5,563 nucleotides of DNA from Anaerolineaceae bacterium (GTDB lineage Bacteria; Chloroflexota; Anaerolineae; Anaerolineales; Anaerolineaceae): positions 1 to 5,563 of the forward strand of contig WOZA01000097.1 in assembly GCA_011620505.1 (NCBI GenBank), given 5' to 3'. This document shows positions 1 to 5,563 of the stretch, piece by piece. The position numbers were made by a program, and so were the translations under genes. Within the stretch, counting starts at the first letter, position 1; every line of letters begins with the position of its first letter. The notes under the pieces were generated by a model. It saw only the letters and a list, made by a program, of their open reading frames with translations, searched no databases and had not been told where the DNA came from.

Positions 1-771
1 ACTGTCGAGTGGACCTTCACCGAAGCCAAGGGCTGGTATCAGGGTAAGGCTGCCAAAGACGGCAACCTGATTATTGCGCCTAATTCTGATCACAACATTT
101 ACGCGATCGATGAAAATAACACCCTGGTCTGGACCCATCACGGTCAATTTGCTTATATCTCTGAGCCGCTGGTCGTTGAGGATATGGTGATTGTCAGTTC
201 ACAGGACCGTAAAGTAGTTTTCCTCAACAAGGCAGATGGTACGACCATTCGCGAAGTGGCGCTCAATGGGGCTGTGATTGCCTCGCCTGTCTATGATCCG
301 CAGACAGATTCAATTTATGTTGGCACTCTCGCAAATGAGTTTGTGAGAATCGATCGGCTAAGTGGTGAAATTGTCTGGCGGTATGACGGCGGTGGAAATC
401 TGGGAAGTGTCTGGTCAGAACCAATCCTGGTAGACGGTCAGGTCATTTTTAACGATAAAACTGGCAAGATTATCTCCCTTTCTCCAGAAACTGGGCTTGA
501 AAACTGGCAATTCAATGCCGGAGGTTCAATGTTGGCAGGAGTTACCCTGGTCGAAGGTAAGGGATTTGTTGCAGCTCTGGAAGACGGCACTGTTACCATG
601 TATGGCATGAACCAACAAGCCATCTGGTCTCGCATCGTCAGCGGAAACGTATACACCACGCCAGTTGTAACTGAGAACTTGATCCTTGTTGGCGCCATCA
701 AGGGGGACAATCTGGTCTACGCATTTGATTTTCAAGGTCAGCCTGTCTGGACCTTCAACCCTGAGAGATAG
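1..771 (+). CDS. PQQ-like beta-propeller repeat protein (5' end outside window)
   Basis: The frame is open from base 1 to the TAG at 769-771, giving 256 visible residues; the true start, and any signal peptide or lipobox, lies upstream. The ATG at 184 is internal, because the propeller repeats continue upstream of it in frame. Blades end in a hydrophobic-x-Trp motif: Trp at visible residues 4, 44, 126, 169, 209 and 250, a period of about 40-43. One blade near residue 86 lacks the Trp. Each blade has the pattern of a hydrophobic strand, a short turn, (I/V)YA(I/F)D or similar, then G-x-x-x-W. This is the PQQ/quinoprotein-dehydrogenase-like repeat also found in BamB, and at least six blades are visible. 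I see no catalytic residues, so a scaffold or binding role is more likely than an enzyme. It sits 11 bases before yidC, which suggests co-expression and a possible envelope role (inference). A secreted or lipid-anchored location is likely but its evidence is outside the window. Confidence 0.85.
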   Translation, partial: TVEWTFTEAKGWYQGKAAKDGNLIIAPNSDHNIYAIDENNTLVWTHHGQFAYISEPLVVEDMVIVSSQDRKVVFLNKADGTTIREVALNGAVIASPVYDPQTDSIYVGTLANEFVRIDRLSGEIVWRYDGGGNLGSVWSEPILVDGQVIFNDKTGKIISLSPETGLENWQFNAGGSMLAGVTLVEGKGFVAALEDGTVTMYGMNQQAIWSRIVSGNVYTTPVVTENLILVGAIKGDNLVYAFDFQGQPVWTFNPER

Positions 772-776
772 AGAGG
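770..776 (+). promoter_or_regulatory. Ribosome-binding site of yidC
   Basis: The purine run AGAGAGG ends 6 bases before the ATG at 783 and matches the anti-Shine-Dalgarno sequence through its AGAGG core. It overlaps the stop codon of the upstream propeller gene (TAG 769-771), so terminating ribosomes would be placed directly on the yidC start. It supports the ATG at 783 as the start of yidC. Confidence 0.7.
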
Positions 777-782
777 TCGACT

Positions 783-1676
783 ATGTGGGATACCCTGATT
801 GTCCAACCCTTTACGAATGTTTTATTGATGATCACGATGCTGGTCCAGAATTTTGGCGTTGCGATCATTCTGTTTACCATTCTGATTAAACTGATTACTT
901 TCCCTCTGACTGCCAGGCAGATCAAATCCTCGCAAGCTATGCAGGAGTTGCAGAAAAATCCGCGCTATCTGAAAATGCAAGAGAAATACAAAGATAACAA
1001 GGAAAAATTGGCAGAAGAGCAGATGAAGTTATACAAAGAGCTCGGAGTCAGTCCGTTTAGCTCTTGTCTCCCACTGCTGATCCAACTTCCGATCATCCTT
1101 GGTCTTTATCAGAGCATTATGCGGGCGATGGCCAGCACACCACTTGAATTGATCAAGCTGGAGCGGCTTGTTTATCCGTTCCTTGATGCCAACAAGATAT
1201 TGCCCATCCAGAACCGCTTCCTCTGGATGGACCTTGGTCAGCCAGAACGCCTGATAATTGCAGGAGTCGGAATTCCAGTACTGGCAATCCTGGTCGTTTT
1301 GTCTACCATCGTTCAAACCCGGGTAATGACGCCGCCAACAGAACCAGGCAGCGAACAAACTGCAGCCATGACAAATAGTATGAACATGATGATGCCCATC
1401 ATGATGGGCATCATTTCTTACCAGTTCTCAGCGGGTCTGGCTCTGTATTTTTTGGTCAGCAACCTGACAACCGTTGCTCAATATGCAGCAATGGGAAAAA
1501 CAGATTGGTCGAGGATTTTCCCCTGGATCAAAACTAAACCTAAGCCGAGCAAACCGGTCATAGTCCTTCCTGATCTTCCGGACGAGGAAGAAGAAGAACC
1601 TGTCATTGTAGAAAAAGTCAGCAAACCTTCAGCCCGCGCGTCTGCGAAACGCCAACGCCCAAAGATGAAGAAATAA
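783..1676 (+). CDS. yidC: Membrane protein insertase YidC/Oxa1 family (short form)
   Basis: Inserts and folds membrane proteins in the cytoplasmic membrane, alone or with SecYEG. The 297-residue length is that of the short (SpoIIIJ-like) form, with no large extracytoplasmic domain. Layout: an amphipathic or membrane N-terminal stretch (about 5-24) leading into a first core helix (25-42), a charged cytoplasmic hairpin (about 45-87, with RQIKSSQAMQELQ), then membrane segments near 92-113, 157-179, 200-216 and 218-236. Family hallmarks are SPFSSCLPLLIQLPI (90-104), FLWMDLG (146-152) and the Met-rich MTNSMNMMMPIMMG (196-209). The tail (about 250-297) is Pro/Lys-rich, has an acidic run DEEEEE at 267-272, and ends strongly basic (KRQRPKMKK), as in tails that contact the ribosome. 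There is no lipobox Cys near the N-terminus. The usually conserved groove arginine is Lys36 (LIKLITFPL). The start is supported by AGAGAGG 6 bases upstream. jag follows after a short gap, as is typical. Confidence 0.96.
   Translation: MWDTLIVQPFTNVLLMITMLVQNFGVAIILFTILIKLITFPLTARQIKSSQAMQELQKNPRYLKMQEKYKDNKEKLAEEQMKLYKELGVSPFSSCLPLLIQLPIILGLYQSIMRAMASTPLELIKLERLVYPFLDANKILPIQNRFLWMDLGQPERLIIAGVGIPVLAILVVLSTIVQTRVMTPPTEPGSEQTAAMTNSMNMMMPIMMGIISYQFSAGLALYFLVSNLTTVAQYAAMGKTDWSRIFPWIKTKPKPSKPVIVLPDLPDEEEEEPVIVEKVSKPSARASAKRQRPKMKK
1389..1414. repeat. Perfect 26-base palindrome inside yidC
   Basis: The half-site ATGATGCCCATCA (1389-1401) is followed at once by its exact reverse complement TGATGGGCATCAT (1402-1414), with no mismatch and no spacer. 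Symmetry breaks at the next pair outward (1388/1415). It lies in the codons of the Met-rich MMMPIMMGII stretch of YidC, where ATG and ATC codons favour self-complementarity, so it may be incidental. Confidence 0.85.
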
Positions 1677-1702
1677 GCAATTTTGAAAGTTGAGTGTGCC
1701 TG

Positions 1703-2491
1703 ATGACGAAGAACAAAACCACTCTTGAGGTCATTGCTCCGACGGTCGAAGAAGCCATTGAGAAAGGTCTGGAGCAATTGGGGGTCGAACGAAAGGATGT
1801 GGAAGTTGAAGTTTTGGATGAAGGGAAACGGAATTTATTCCACTTTGCCTCCAAACAAGCCCGCATCAAACTAACCATTGTGGATGCCAGCGTCGAAGCA
1901 AACAAATCTGCTGAAACACAAGAAGAAATTGCGACCGTTGAAAACGATGATGATCTCAGTTTTGAAGAAATGTTTGAAGCAGAAACAAGCTCAAATATGA
2001 CTGAGCCGGTAAACCTCGAATTGACAGATGTCGAAGAAGTGGTCAAAGAAACCGTGTTGGAACTGCTTGAAAAAATGGATGTTCAGGCTGGGGTTAGTGT
2101 CCAGAAGGTCTACCAGGAAGATGAAGAACGGGAAGTGATCTACGTCAACATCGAAGGTTCGGACCTGAGTTTTCTGATAGGTCGCCGGGCTGAAACCCTG
2201 AACGCGTTGCAGTACATCACCAGTCTCATGGTAAACAAAAAACTTAACCAGTGGATCCCACTGCAATTGGATATCCAGAACTTCCGCCATCGCCGTGAAA
2301 TTGAGCTGCAGAAGCTTGCTCGCAGAATGGCCGAGCAGGTCATTTCGACCGGCCGCAGGCAATGCCTTGAGCCCATGCCAGCCAATGAACGCAGGATTAT
2401 ACACATGGAATTGCGGAAAAACGACCTGGTTTATACTGAATCAATCGGCGAGGAACCAAATCGGAAGATTTGCATCTACCCAGCAGAATAA
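1703..2491 (+). CDS. jag: RNA-binding protein Jag (SpoIIIJ-associated; KhpB/EloR family)
   Basis: A cytoplasmic RNA-binding protein classically encoded next to yidC/spoIIIJ; homologues (KhpB/EloR) influence cell elongation and act with KhpA. From the ATG at 1703 it has 262 residues. A Jag_N domain (about 6-60, with TVEEAIEKGLEQLGV) is followed by an acidic low-complexity linker (about 62-112). Then come a KH domain (about 113-190, with SFLIGRRAETLNALQYI at 156-172) and an R3H domain (about 194-259, with ERRIIH at 229-234 and GEEPNRK at 249-255). The second glycine of the KH GxxG loop is Ala163 (GRRA). The Jag_N glycine-rich loop, usually like KGFLGxGSK, reads KRNLFHFASK at 42-51. Start choice is uncertain: an in-frame GTG at 1694 would add three residues. 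I prefer the ATG for its codon; neither has a strong Shine-Dalgarno. The gap after yidC is 26 bases (17 if GTG is used). Confidence 0.94.
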   Translation: MTKNKTTLEVIAPTVEEAIEKGLEQLGVERKDVEVEVLDEGKRNLFHFASKQARIKLTIVDASVEANKSAETQEEIATVENDDDLSFEEMFEAETSSNMTEPVNLELTDVEEVVKETVLELLEKMDVQAGVSVQKVYQEDEEREVIYVNIEGSDLSFLIGRRAETLNALQYITSLMVNKKLNQWIPLQLDIQNFRHRREIELQKLARRMAEQVISTGRRQCLEPMPANERRIIHMELRKNDLVYTESIGEEPNRKICIYPAE

Positions 2492-2501
2492 GTGACTTTG
2501 T

Positions 2502-3815
2502 ATGCGCGCTTTGGATTTGATCATAAAAAAAAGGGACAAGCAGCCTCTCACCAAGCCTGAGATAGACTTTCTGATTGCAGGCTATGCTCATGACGAAGTA
2601 CCTGATTATCAAATGTCCGCCTGGGCAATGGCAGTCCTTCTTAACGGGATGAATGACCAGGAGATCACTGATCTGACCATGGCAATGGCGCATTCCGGTG
2701 AAGTTCTGGATCTGAGCGAAATTGGTAAACTCGTGGTCGACAAGCATTCCACCGGCGGTGTTGGGGATAAAACCACCTTGAGTGTTGCTCCAATGGTGGC
2801 AGCCTGCGGGTTACCGGTTGGCAAGATGTCTGGCAGGGGTTTAGGCTTTAGCGGTGGCACGATCGATAAACTCGAATCGATACCAGGCTTCAGGAGTAAC
2901 CTGTCAACTGACGAATTCATCAGCCAGTTGAAACAGATTGGAATTGTCCTGACGGGACAAAGCGCGGACCTTGCTCCAGCAGATGGAAAACTATACGCGC
3001 TTCGGGATGTTACAGGCACTGTTCCGTCAATTCCATTGATCGCTTCCTCCGTGATGAGTAAAAAGATTGCTGGCGGTGCCGATGCGATTGTTTTGGATGT
3101 AAAAGTTGGTAAAGGTGCTTTCATGCAGACGCTTGACGAAGCGCGCGAACTCGCGAATGTGATGGTTTCGATTGGAAACCTCAGCGGACGCCGGGTGATT
3201 GCGGTGCTTTCACCAATGGATCAACCCCTTGGAGAAGCCGTTGGAAACGCTTTGGAACTCAAAGAAGCGGTTGAGCTGCTGAGAGGAAAAGCTCCTAAGG
3301 ACTACCGCTATCATTGTATGCACCTTGCAGCTTACATGCTGATCCTTGGCAAAAAGGCCGCGTCCATGCAAGAAGCCTTAGCGATGGCTGAGGCGACCAT
3401 TGCTGATGGCAGTGCCATGATCAAGTTCGAGGAGTTAATCGCTGCCCAGGGTGGCGATGTCTCCTATATCCGCGAGCTTGACCGCTTACCGAAAGCCAGG
3501 ATCCACAAAACGATCACAGCCACCAAAAGTGGTTGGGTCAGGACAGTGGACGCAAAAGAAGTTGGCGAGAGCTCAGTGCTGCTGGGCGCTGGCCGTTCGA
3601 AAAAGGATGACAAAATCGATTTTGGAGTTGGCATCCTGGTGAAAGTGAAAATTGGCGATATGGTCGCTGAAAAACAACCGCTTTTTGAGGTTCACGCCAA
3701 CGACGAAGAGAAACTCAATCAGGTTTTGGAAAAACTGAGAAATGCGGTTGAGATAGTAGACGAACCGGTGGAAGCGCCCCCGTTTTTTTGGGACGTTATT
3801 GGTCTGAATGAATAG
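2502..3815 (+). CDS. pdp: Pyrimidine-nucleoside phosphorylase
   Basis: Cytoplasmic salvage enzyme that reversibly splits uridine, thymidine or deoxyuridine with phosphate to the base and (deoxy)ribose 1-phosphate. The 437 residues are full length for the family. The phosphate-binding stretch DKHSTGGVGDK is at 80-90 (Lys81, His82, Ser83), and the family signature SGRGLGFSGGTIDKLE at 110-125. Pyrimidine-binding residues Arg168, Ser183 and Lys187 fall at the same numbers as in Bacillus-type enzymes. Lys108, where E. coli thymidine phosphorylase has Met111, favours a broad pyrimidine phosphorylase over a strict thymidine phosphorylase (from memory of family structures). The C-terminal PYNP_C domain (about 335-405) contains GAGRSKKDDKID (362-373) and ends with HAND. 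Within the signature, His-Thr of typical members is Phe116-Ser117. It starts 10 bases after jag, with a weak AGTGA purine stretch at 2491-2495. A terminator follows directly, so it appears to be the last gene of the unit. deoA is the alternative name. Confidence 0.95.
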   Translation: MRALDLIIKKRDKQPLTKPEIDFLIAGYAHDEVPDYQMSAWAMAVLLNGMNDQEITDLTMAMAHSGEVLDLSEIGKLVVDKHSTGGVGDKTTLSVAPMVAACGLPVGKMSGRGLGFSGGTIDKLESIPGFRSNLSTDEFISQLKQIGIVLTGQSADLAPADGKLYALRDVTGTVPSIPLIASSVMSKKIAGGADAIVLDVKVGKGAFMQTLDEARELANVMVSIGNLSGRRVIAVLSPMDQPLGEAVGNALELKEAVELLRGKAPKDYRYHCMHLAAYMLILGKKAASMQEALAMAEATIADGSAMIKFEELIAAQGGDVSYIRELDRLPKARIHKTITATKSGWVRTVDAKEVGESSVLLGAGRSKKDDKIDFGVGILVKVKIGDMVAEKQPLFEVHANDEEKLNQVLEKLRNAVEIVDEPVEAPPFFWDVIGLNE

Positions 3816-3818
3816 CAG

Positions 3819-3841
3819 AAACCCGGTTCGCCGGGTTTTTT
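3819..3841 (+). terminator. Rho-independent terminator after the phosphorylase gene
   Basis: An 8-base inverted repeat, AAACCCGG (3819-3826) and CCGGGTTT (3831-3838), encloses a TTCG loop. The 3' arm runs into six T's (3836-3841). It lies 3 bases beyond the stop codon of the phosphorylase gene. The GC-rich stem plus T-tract is the classic intrinsic terminator form on the + strand. The stem is followed by TATTGG, so the U-tract is short to moderate and some readthrough into typA is possible. Confidence 0.9.
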
Positions 3842-3851
3842 ATTGGAAAGT

Positions 3852-3855
3852 GGAG
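3852..3855 (+). promoter_or_regulatory. Ribosome-binding site of typA
   Basis: GGAG lies 8 bases before the ATG at 3864, within AAAGTGGAGAATAGTCA. It is the clearest Shine-Dalgarno in the window together with that of yidC, and it fixes the typA start. It lies outside the upstream hairpin, so it should stay accessible on transcripts that read through the terminator. Confidence 0.7.
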
Positions 3856-3863
3856 AATAGTCA

Positions 3864-5563
3864 ATGCTGGCAGAACGTAAGAACATAAGGAATTTGGCGA
3901 TCATCGCCCACGTGGATCACGGTAAAACAACCCTGATCGACTCCATGCTGAAACAGGCAAAGGTATTCCGGGAGAACCAGAAGGTCCAGGAAAGGATCAT
4001 GGATTCCAACGACCTGGAAAGAGAGCGTGGAATTACGATTCTGGCAAAGAATACTGCCATCACCCTGCCGGATCCCGAAACTGGCGATTTGGTCAAGATC
4101 AATATCGTCGACACGCCAGGACATGCCGATTTCGGCGGAGAAGTCGAACGGATCATGAATATGGTGGATGGTGTTCTGCTGCTGGTGGATGCGGTTGAAG
4201 GTCCCAAGCCACAAACCAGGTTTGTGCTCAAGCAAGCTATCGCAAAAAATCTGCCCACTATCGTAGTCATCAATAAATTAGATCGACGGGATGCAGATGC
4301 TGACCAGGCATTGAATGCCACTTTTGATCTGTTTGTTGAACTTGGAGCCAGCAATGCGCTACTTGAGTTCCCGATCATCTATGCCGATGGGCTTACCGGA
4401 CGCGCAGGAACCACAACTGACCTTGCTGATAACCTTGCTCCTTTATTCGAGAGCATATTGCGTTACATACCCGGACCAATGGCGGATGTTGAAGCACCGT
4501 TTCAGATGCTGGTCACCAACCTCGGTTATGACGAGTACAGCGGCGTAACAGCAACTGGCAGGATCCATGCCGGGACTATAAAGGCAGGGCAGCAATTAAT
4601 GCGCATGAAGCTGGATGGCACTTCCGAGCGGATCCAGGCAAAGTATTTGTTTGCTTACCAGGGCTTATCCAAGGTTGCCATAGAAATGGCTGACGCTGGG
4701 GAGATTGTGACTGTTGGTGGACTAAAGGATATCCAGATCGGAGAGACGCTTGCGGATGTGGAAAACCCTGTCGAACTGCCCGCAATCACGGTTCAACAGC
4801 CAACAGTTCAAATGACATTTGGCGTCAATACTTCGCCTTTGAGTGGTCGAGAGGGCAAGTGGAGCACCACCAGGAAGCTTTGGGAGCGCTTGAATGAGGA
4901 GCTGCGCACGAATATCGCCTTGCGGGTTGCTCAAACTGACCAGCAAGATACATTTTTAGTATCCGGGCGCGGAGAGCTGCACCTTGGCATCCTGATTGAA
5001 ACGATGCGGCGTGAAGGATACGAATTTCAGGTCAGCAGACCTGAAGCGATCATCGTCGAGGATGAAAATGGTAGAAAACTGGAGCCATTCGAGGAAGTGC
5101 ACATCGATGTGGACAGCGACAGTGTCGGGATCGTAGTCGAAATGCTCGGTCAGCGTAAGGGCAAAATGACGAATATGACCAACAACCCGGATGGAACGGT
5201 GCATCTGATCTATTCCATGCCTACCCGAGGTTTGCTGGGTTTTCGCTACAAGTTTTTGAATGCCACCCGCGGAAAGGGTATCCTAAACAGCTTTTACGTG
5301 GGGAACCAACCACTCGAAGGCGCTATTGAGAGCAGGACTACCAGTTCGATCGTTGCCAGGGAGGATGGGATTTCTTCGACGTATGGATTGAAAAATGCCG
5401 AACCCCGGGGAACCCTGTTTATCGGTCCCGGTGTGGAAGTCTATGAAGGCATGATCGTGGGTGAGACCCCGCGGTCGCAGGATCTTTCGATCAATATTGC
5501 CAAGAAAAAGCACCTGACCAACATGCGCCAGTCTATTCGGGATTTGGATGAAAGACTAAATCC
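3864..5563 (+). CDS. typA: Ribosome-associated translational GTPase TypA/BipA (3' end outside window)
   Basis: Translation-factor-type GTPase that binds the 70S ribosome and is linked to 50S assembly and stress or low-temperature growth. 566 codons are present; the family is usually about 605-615 residues, so roughly 40-50 are missing beyond the window. G1 is AHVDHGKT (15-22), switch I contains DSNDLERERGIT (47-58), G3 is DTPGH (83-87), and G4 is NKLD (137-140). After the G domain (about 1-200) come the EF-Tu-like domain II (about 210-305) and the EF-G-like domain III with QPTVQMTFGVNTSPLSGREG (312-331) and SGRGELHLG (367-375). An EF-G domain V-like region with MPTRGLLGFR (452-461) is followed by the TypA-specific C-terminal domain with FIGPGVEVYEGMIVGE (519-534). 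TypA is separated from EF-G/LepA by that C-terminal domain and by DTPGHADFGGEVER. The G5-like site reads YADG where SA is usual. It follows a terminator closely, so it probably has its own promoter or relies on readthrough; I could not identify a promoter. Confidence 0.96.
   Translation, partial: MLAERKNIRNLAIIAHVDHGKTTLIDSMLKQAKVFRENQKVQERIMDSNDLERERGITILAKNTAITLPDPETGDLVKINIVDTPGHADFGGEVERIMNMVDGVLLLVDAVEGPKPQTRFVLKQAIAKNLPTIVVINKLDRRDADADQALNATFDLFVELGASNALLEFPIIYADGLTGRAGTTTDLADNLAPLFESILRYIPGPMADVEAPFQMLVTNLGYDEYSGVTATGRIHAGTIKAGQQLMRMKLDGTSERIQAKYLFAYQGLSKVAIEMADAGEIVTVGGLKDIQIGETLADVENPVELPAITVQQPTVQMTFGVNTSPLSGREGKWSTTRKLWERLNEELRTNIALRVAQTDQQDTFLVSGRGELHLGILIETMRREGYEFQVSRPEAIIVEDENGRKLEPFEEVHIDVDSDSVGIVVEMLGQRKGKMTNMTNNPDGTVHLIYSMPTRGLLGFRYKFLNATRGKGILNSFYVGNQPLEGAIESRTTSSIVAREDGISSTYGLKNAEPRGTLFIGPGVEVYEGMIVGETPRSQDLSINIAKKKHLTNMRQSIRDLDERLN

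Noticed and set aside
184..186. ATG at 184 as the start of the propeller protein
   Set aside because: The same frame is open back to base 1 and carries two further Trp-ending blades (Trp at visible residues 4 and 44), so the gene begins upstream of the window.
686..889. Plus-strand open frame of 67 codons across the propeller-yidC junction
   Set aside because: It overlaps two genes with strong family evidence in other frames and has no recognisable motif.
1618..2046. Minus-strand open frame of 142 codons
   Set aside because: It spans the yidC-jag junction antisense to both and gives a Ser/Thr-rich product expected from the reverse of acidic and lysine codons.
2609..3124. Long open frame of 171 codons on the minus strand
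   Set aside because: It lies wholly inside the well-supported phosphorylase gene on the opposite strand, its translation resembles no family I recognise, and it looks like a codon-bias shadow.
3776..3792. C5 and T7 runs near the 3' end of the phosphorylase gene as a frameshift
   Set aside because: The frame continues without a break to a C-terminus of normal length, and the terminator follows directly, so there is no sign of a sequencing or real frameshift.
3788..3816. TTGGGA with a TA-rich box 16-17 bases downstream as a typA promoter
   Set aside because: The -10-like bases (GAATAG/AATAGC) match the consensus poorly, and the transcript would begin within the terminator hairpin. The support is too weak to list.
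3917..4378. Minus-strand open frame of 153 codons
   Set aside because: It is antisense to the TypA G domain, which has all its motifs. The Ser-rich, low-complexity product is typical of a shadow frame.

Overview
The window holds five protein-coding genes, all on the + strand and tightly packed. They are the 3' part of a PQQ-like beta-propeller protein gene (1-771), yidC (783-1676), jag (about 1703-2491), a pyrimidine-nucleoside phosphorylase gene (2502-3815) and the first ~566 codons of typA/bipA (3864 to the window end). The only strong non-coding element is a Rho-independent terminator (3819-3841) between the phosphorylase gene and typA. I see no tRNA, rRNA, CRISPR array, insertion sequence or attachment site, and no gene-free stretch longer than about 50 bases.

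The organism is a bacterium with balanced base composition. YidC is the short form without the large periplasmic domain of proteobacterial YidC, and it is paired with Jag (KH + R3H), as in Gram-positive-type and Chloroflexota genomes. A propeller protein just before yidC, together with the character of the proteins, makes me favour an anaerobic Chloroflexota lineage (Anaerolineae-like). That is inference from general familiarity and was not tested by a search.

Layout and logic: the first four genes have gaps of about 11, 26 (or 17) and 10 bases, so they probably form one transcription unit closed by the hairpin after the phosphorylase gene. YidC inserts and folds membrane proteins, and Jag is the RNA-binding protein classically encoded with it. 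The propeller protein may act at the cell envelope. The phosphorylase belongs to nucleoside salvage and looks like a passenger of the cluster. TypA, a ribosome-associated GTPase, starts 22 bases past the terminator with its own good ribosome-binding site.

Most of the window is ordinary housekeeping sequence, and I found no convincing undescribed system. The points worth a second look are departures from family consensus (Lys for the groove Arg in YidC, an altered GxxG loop and glycine loop in Jag, G4/G5-flanking changes in TypA, signature changes in the phosphorylase), a perfect 26-base palindrome inside yidC, and the gene order.
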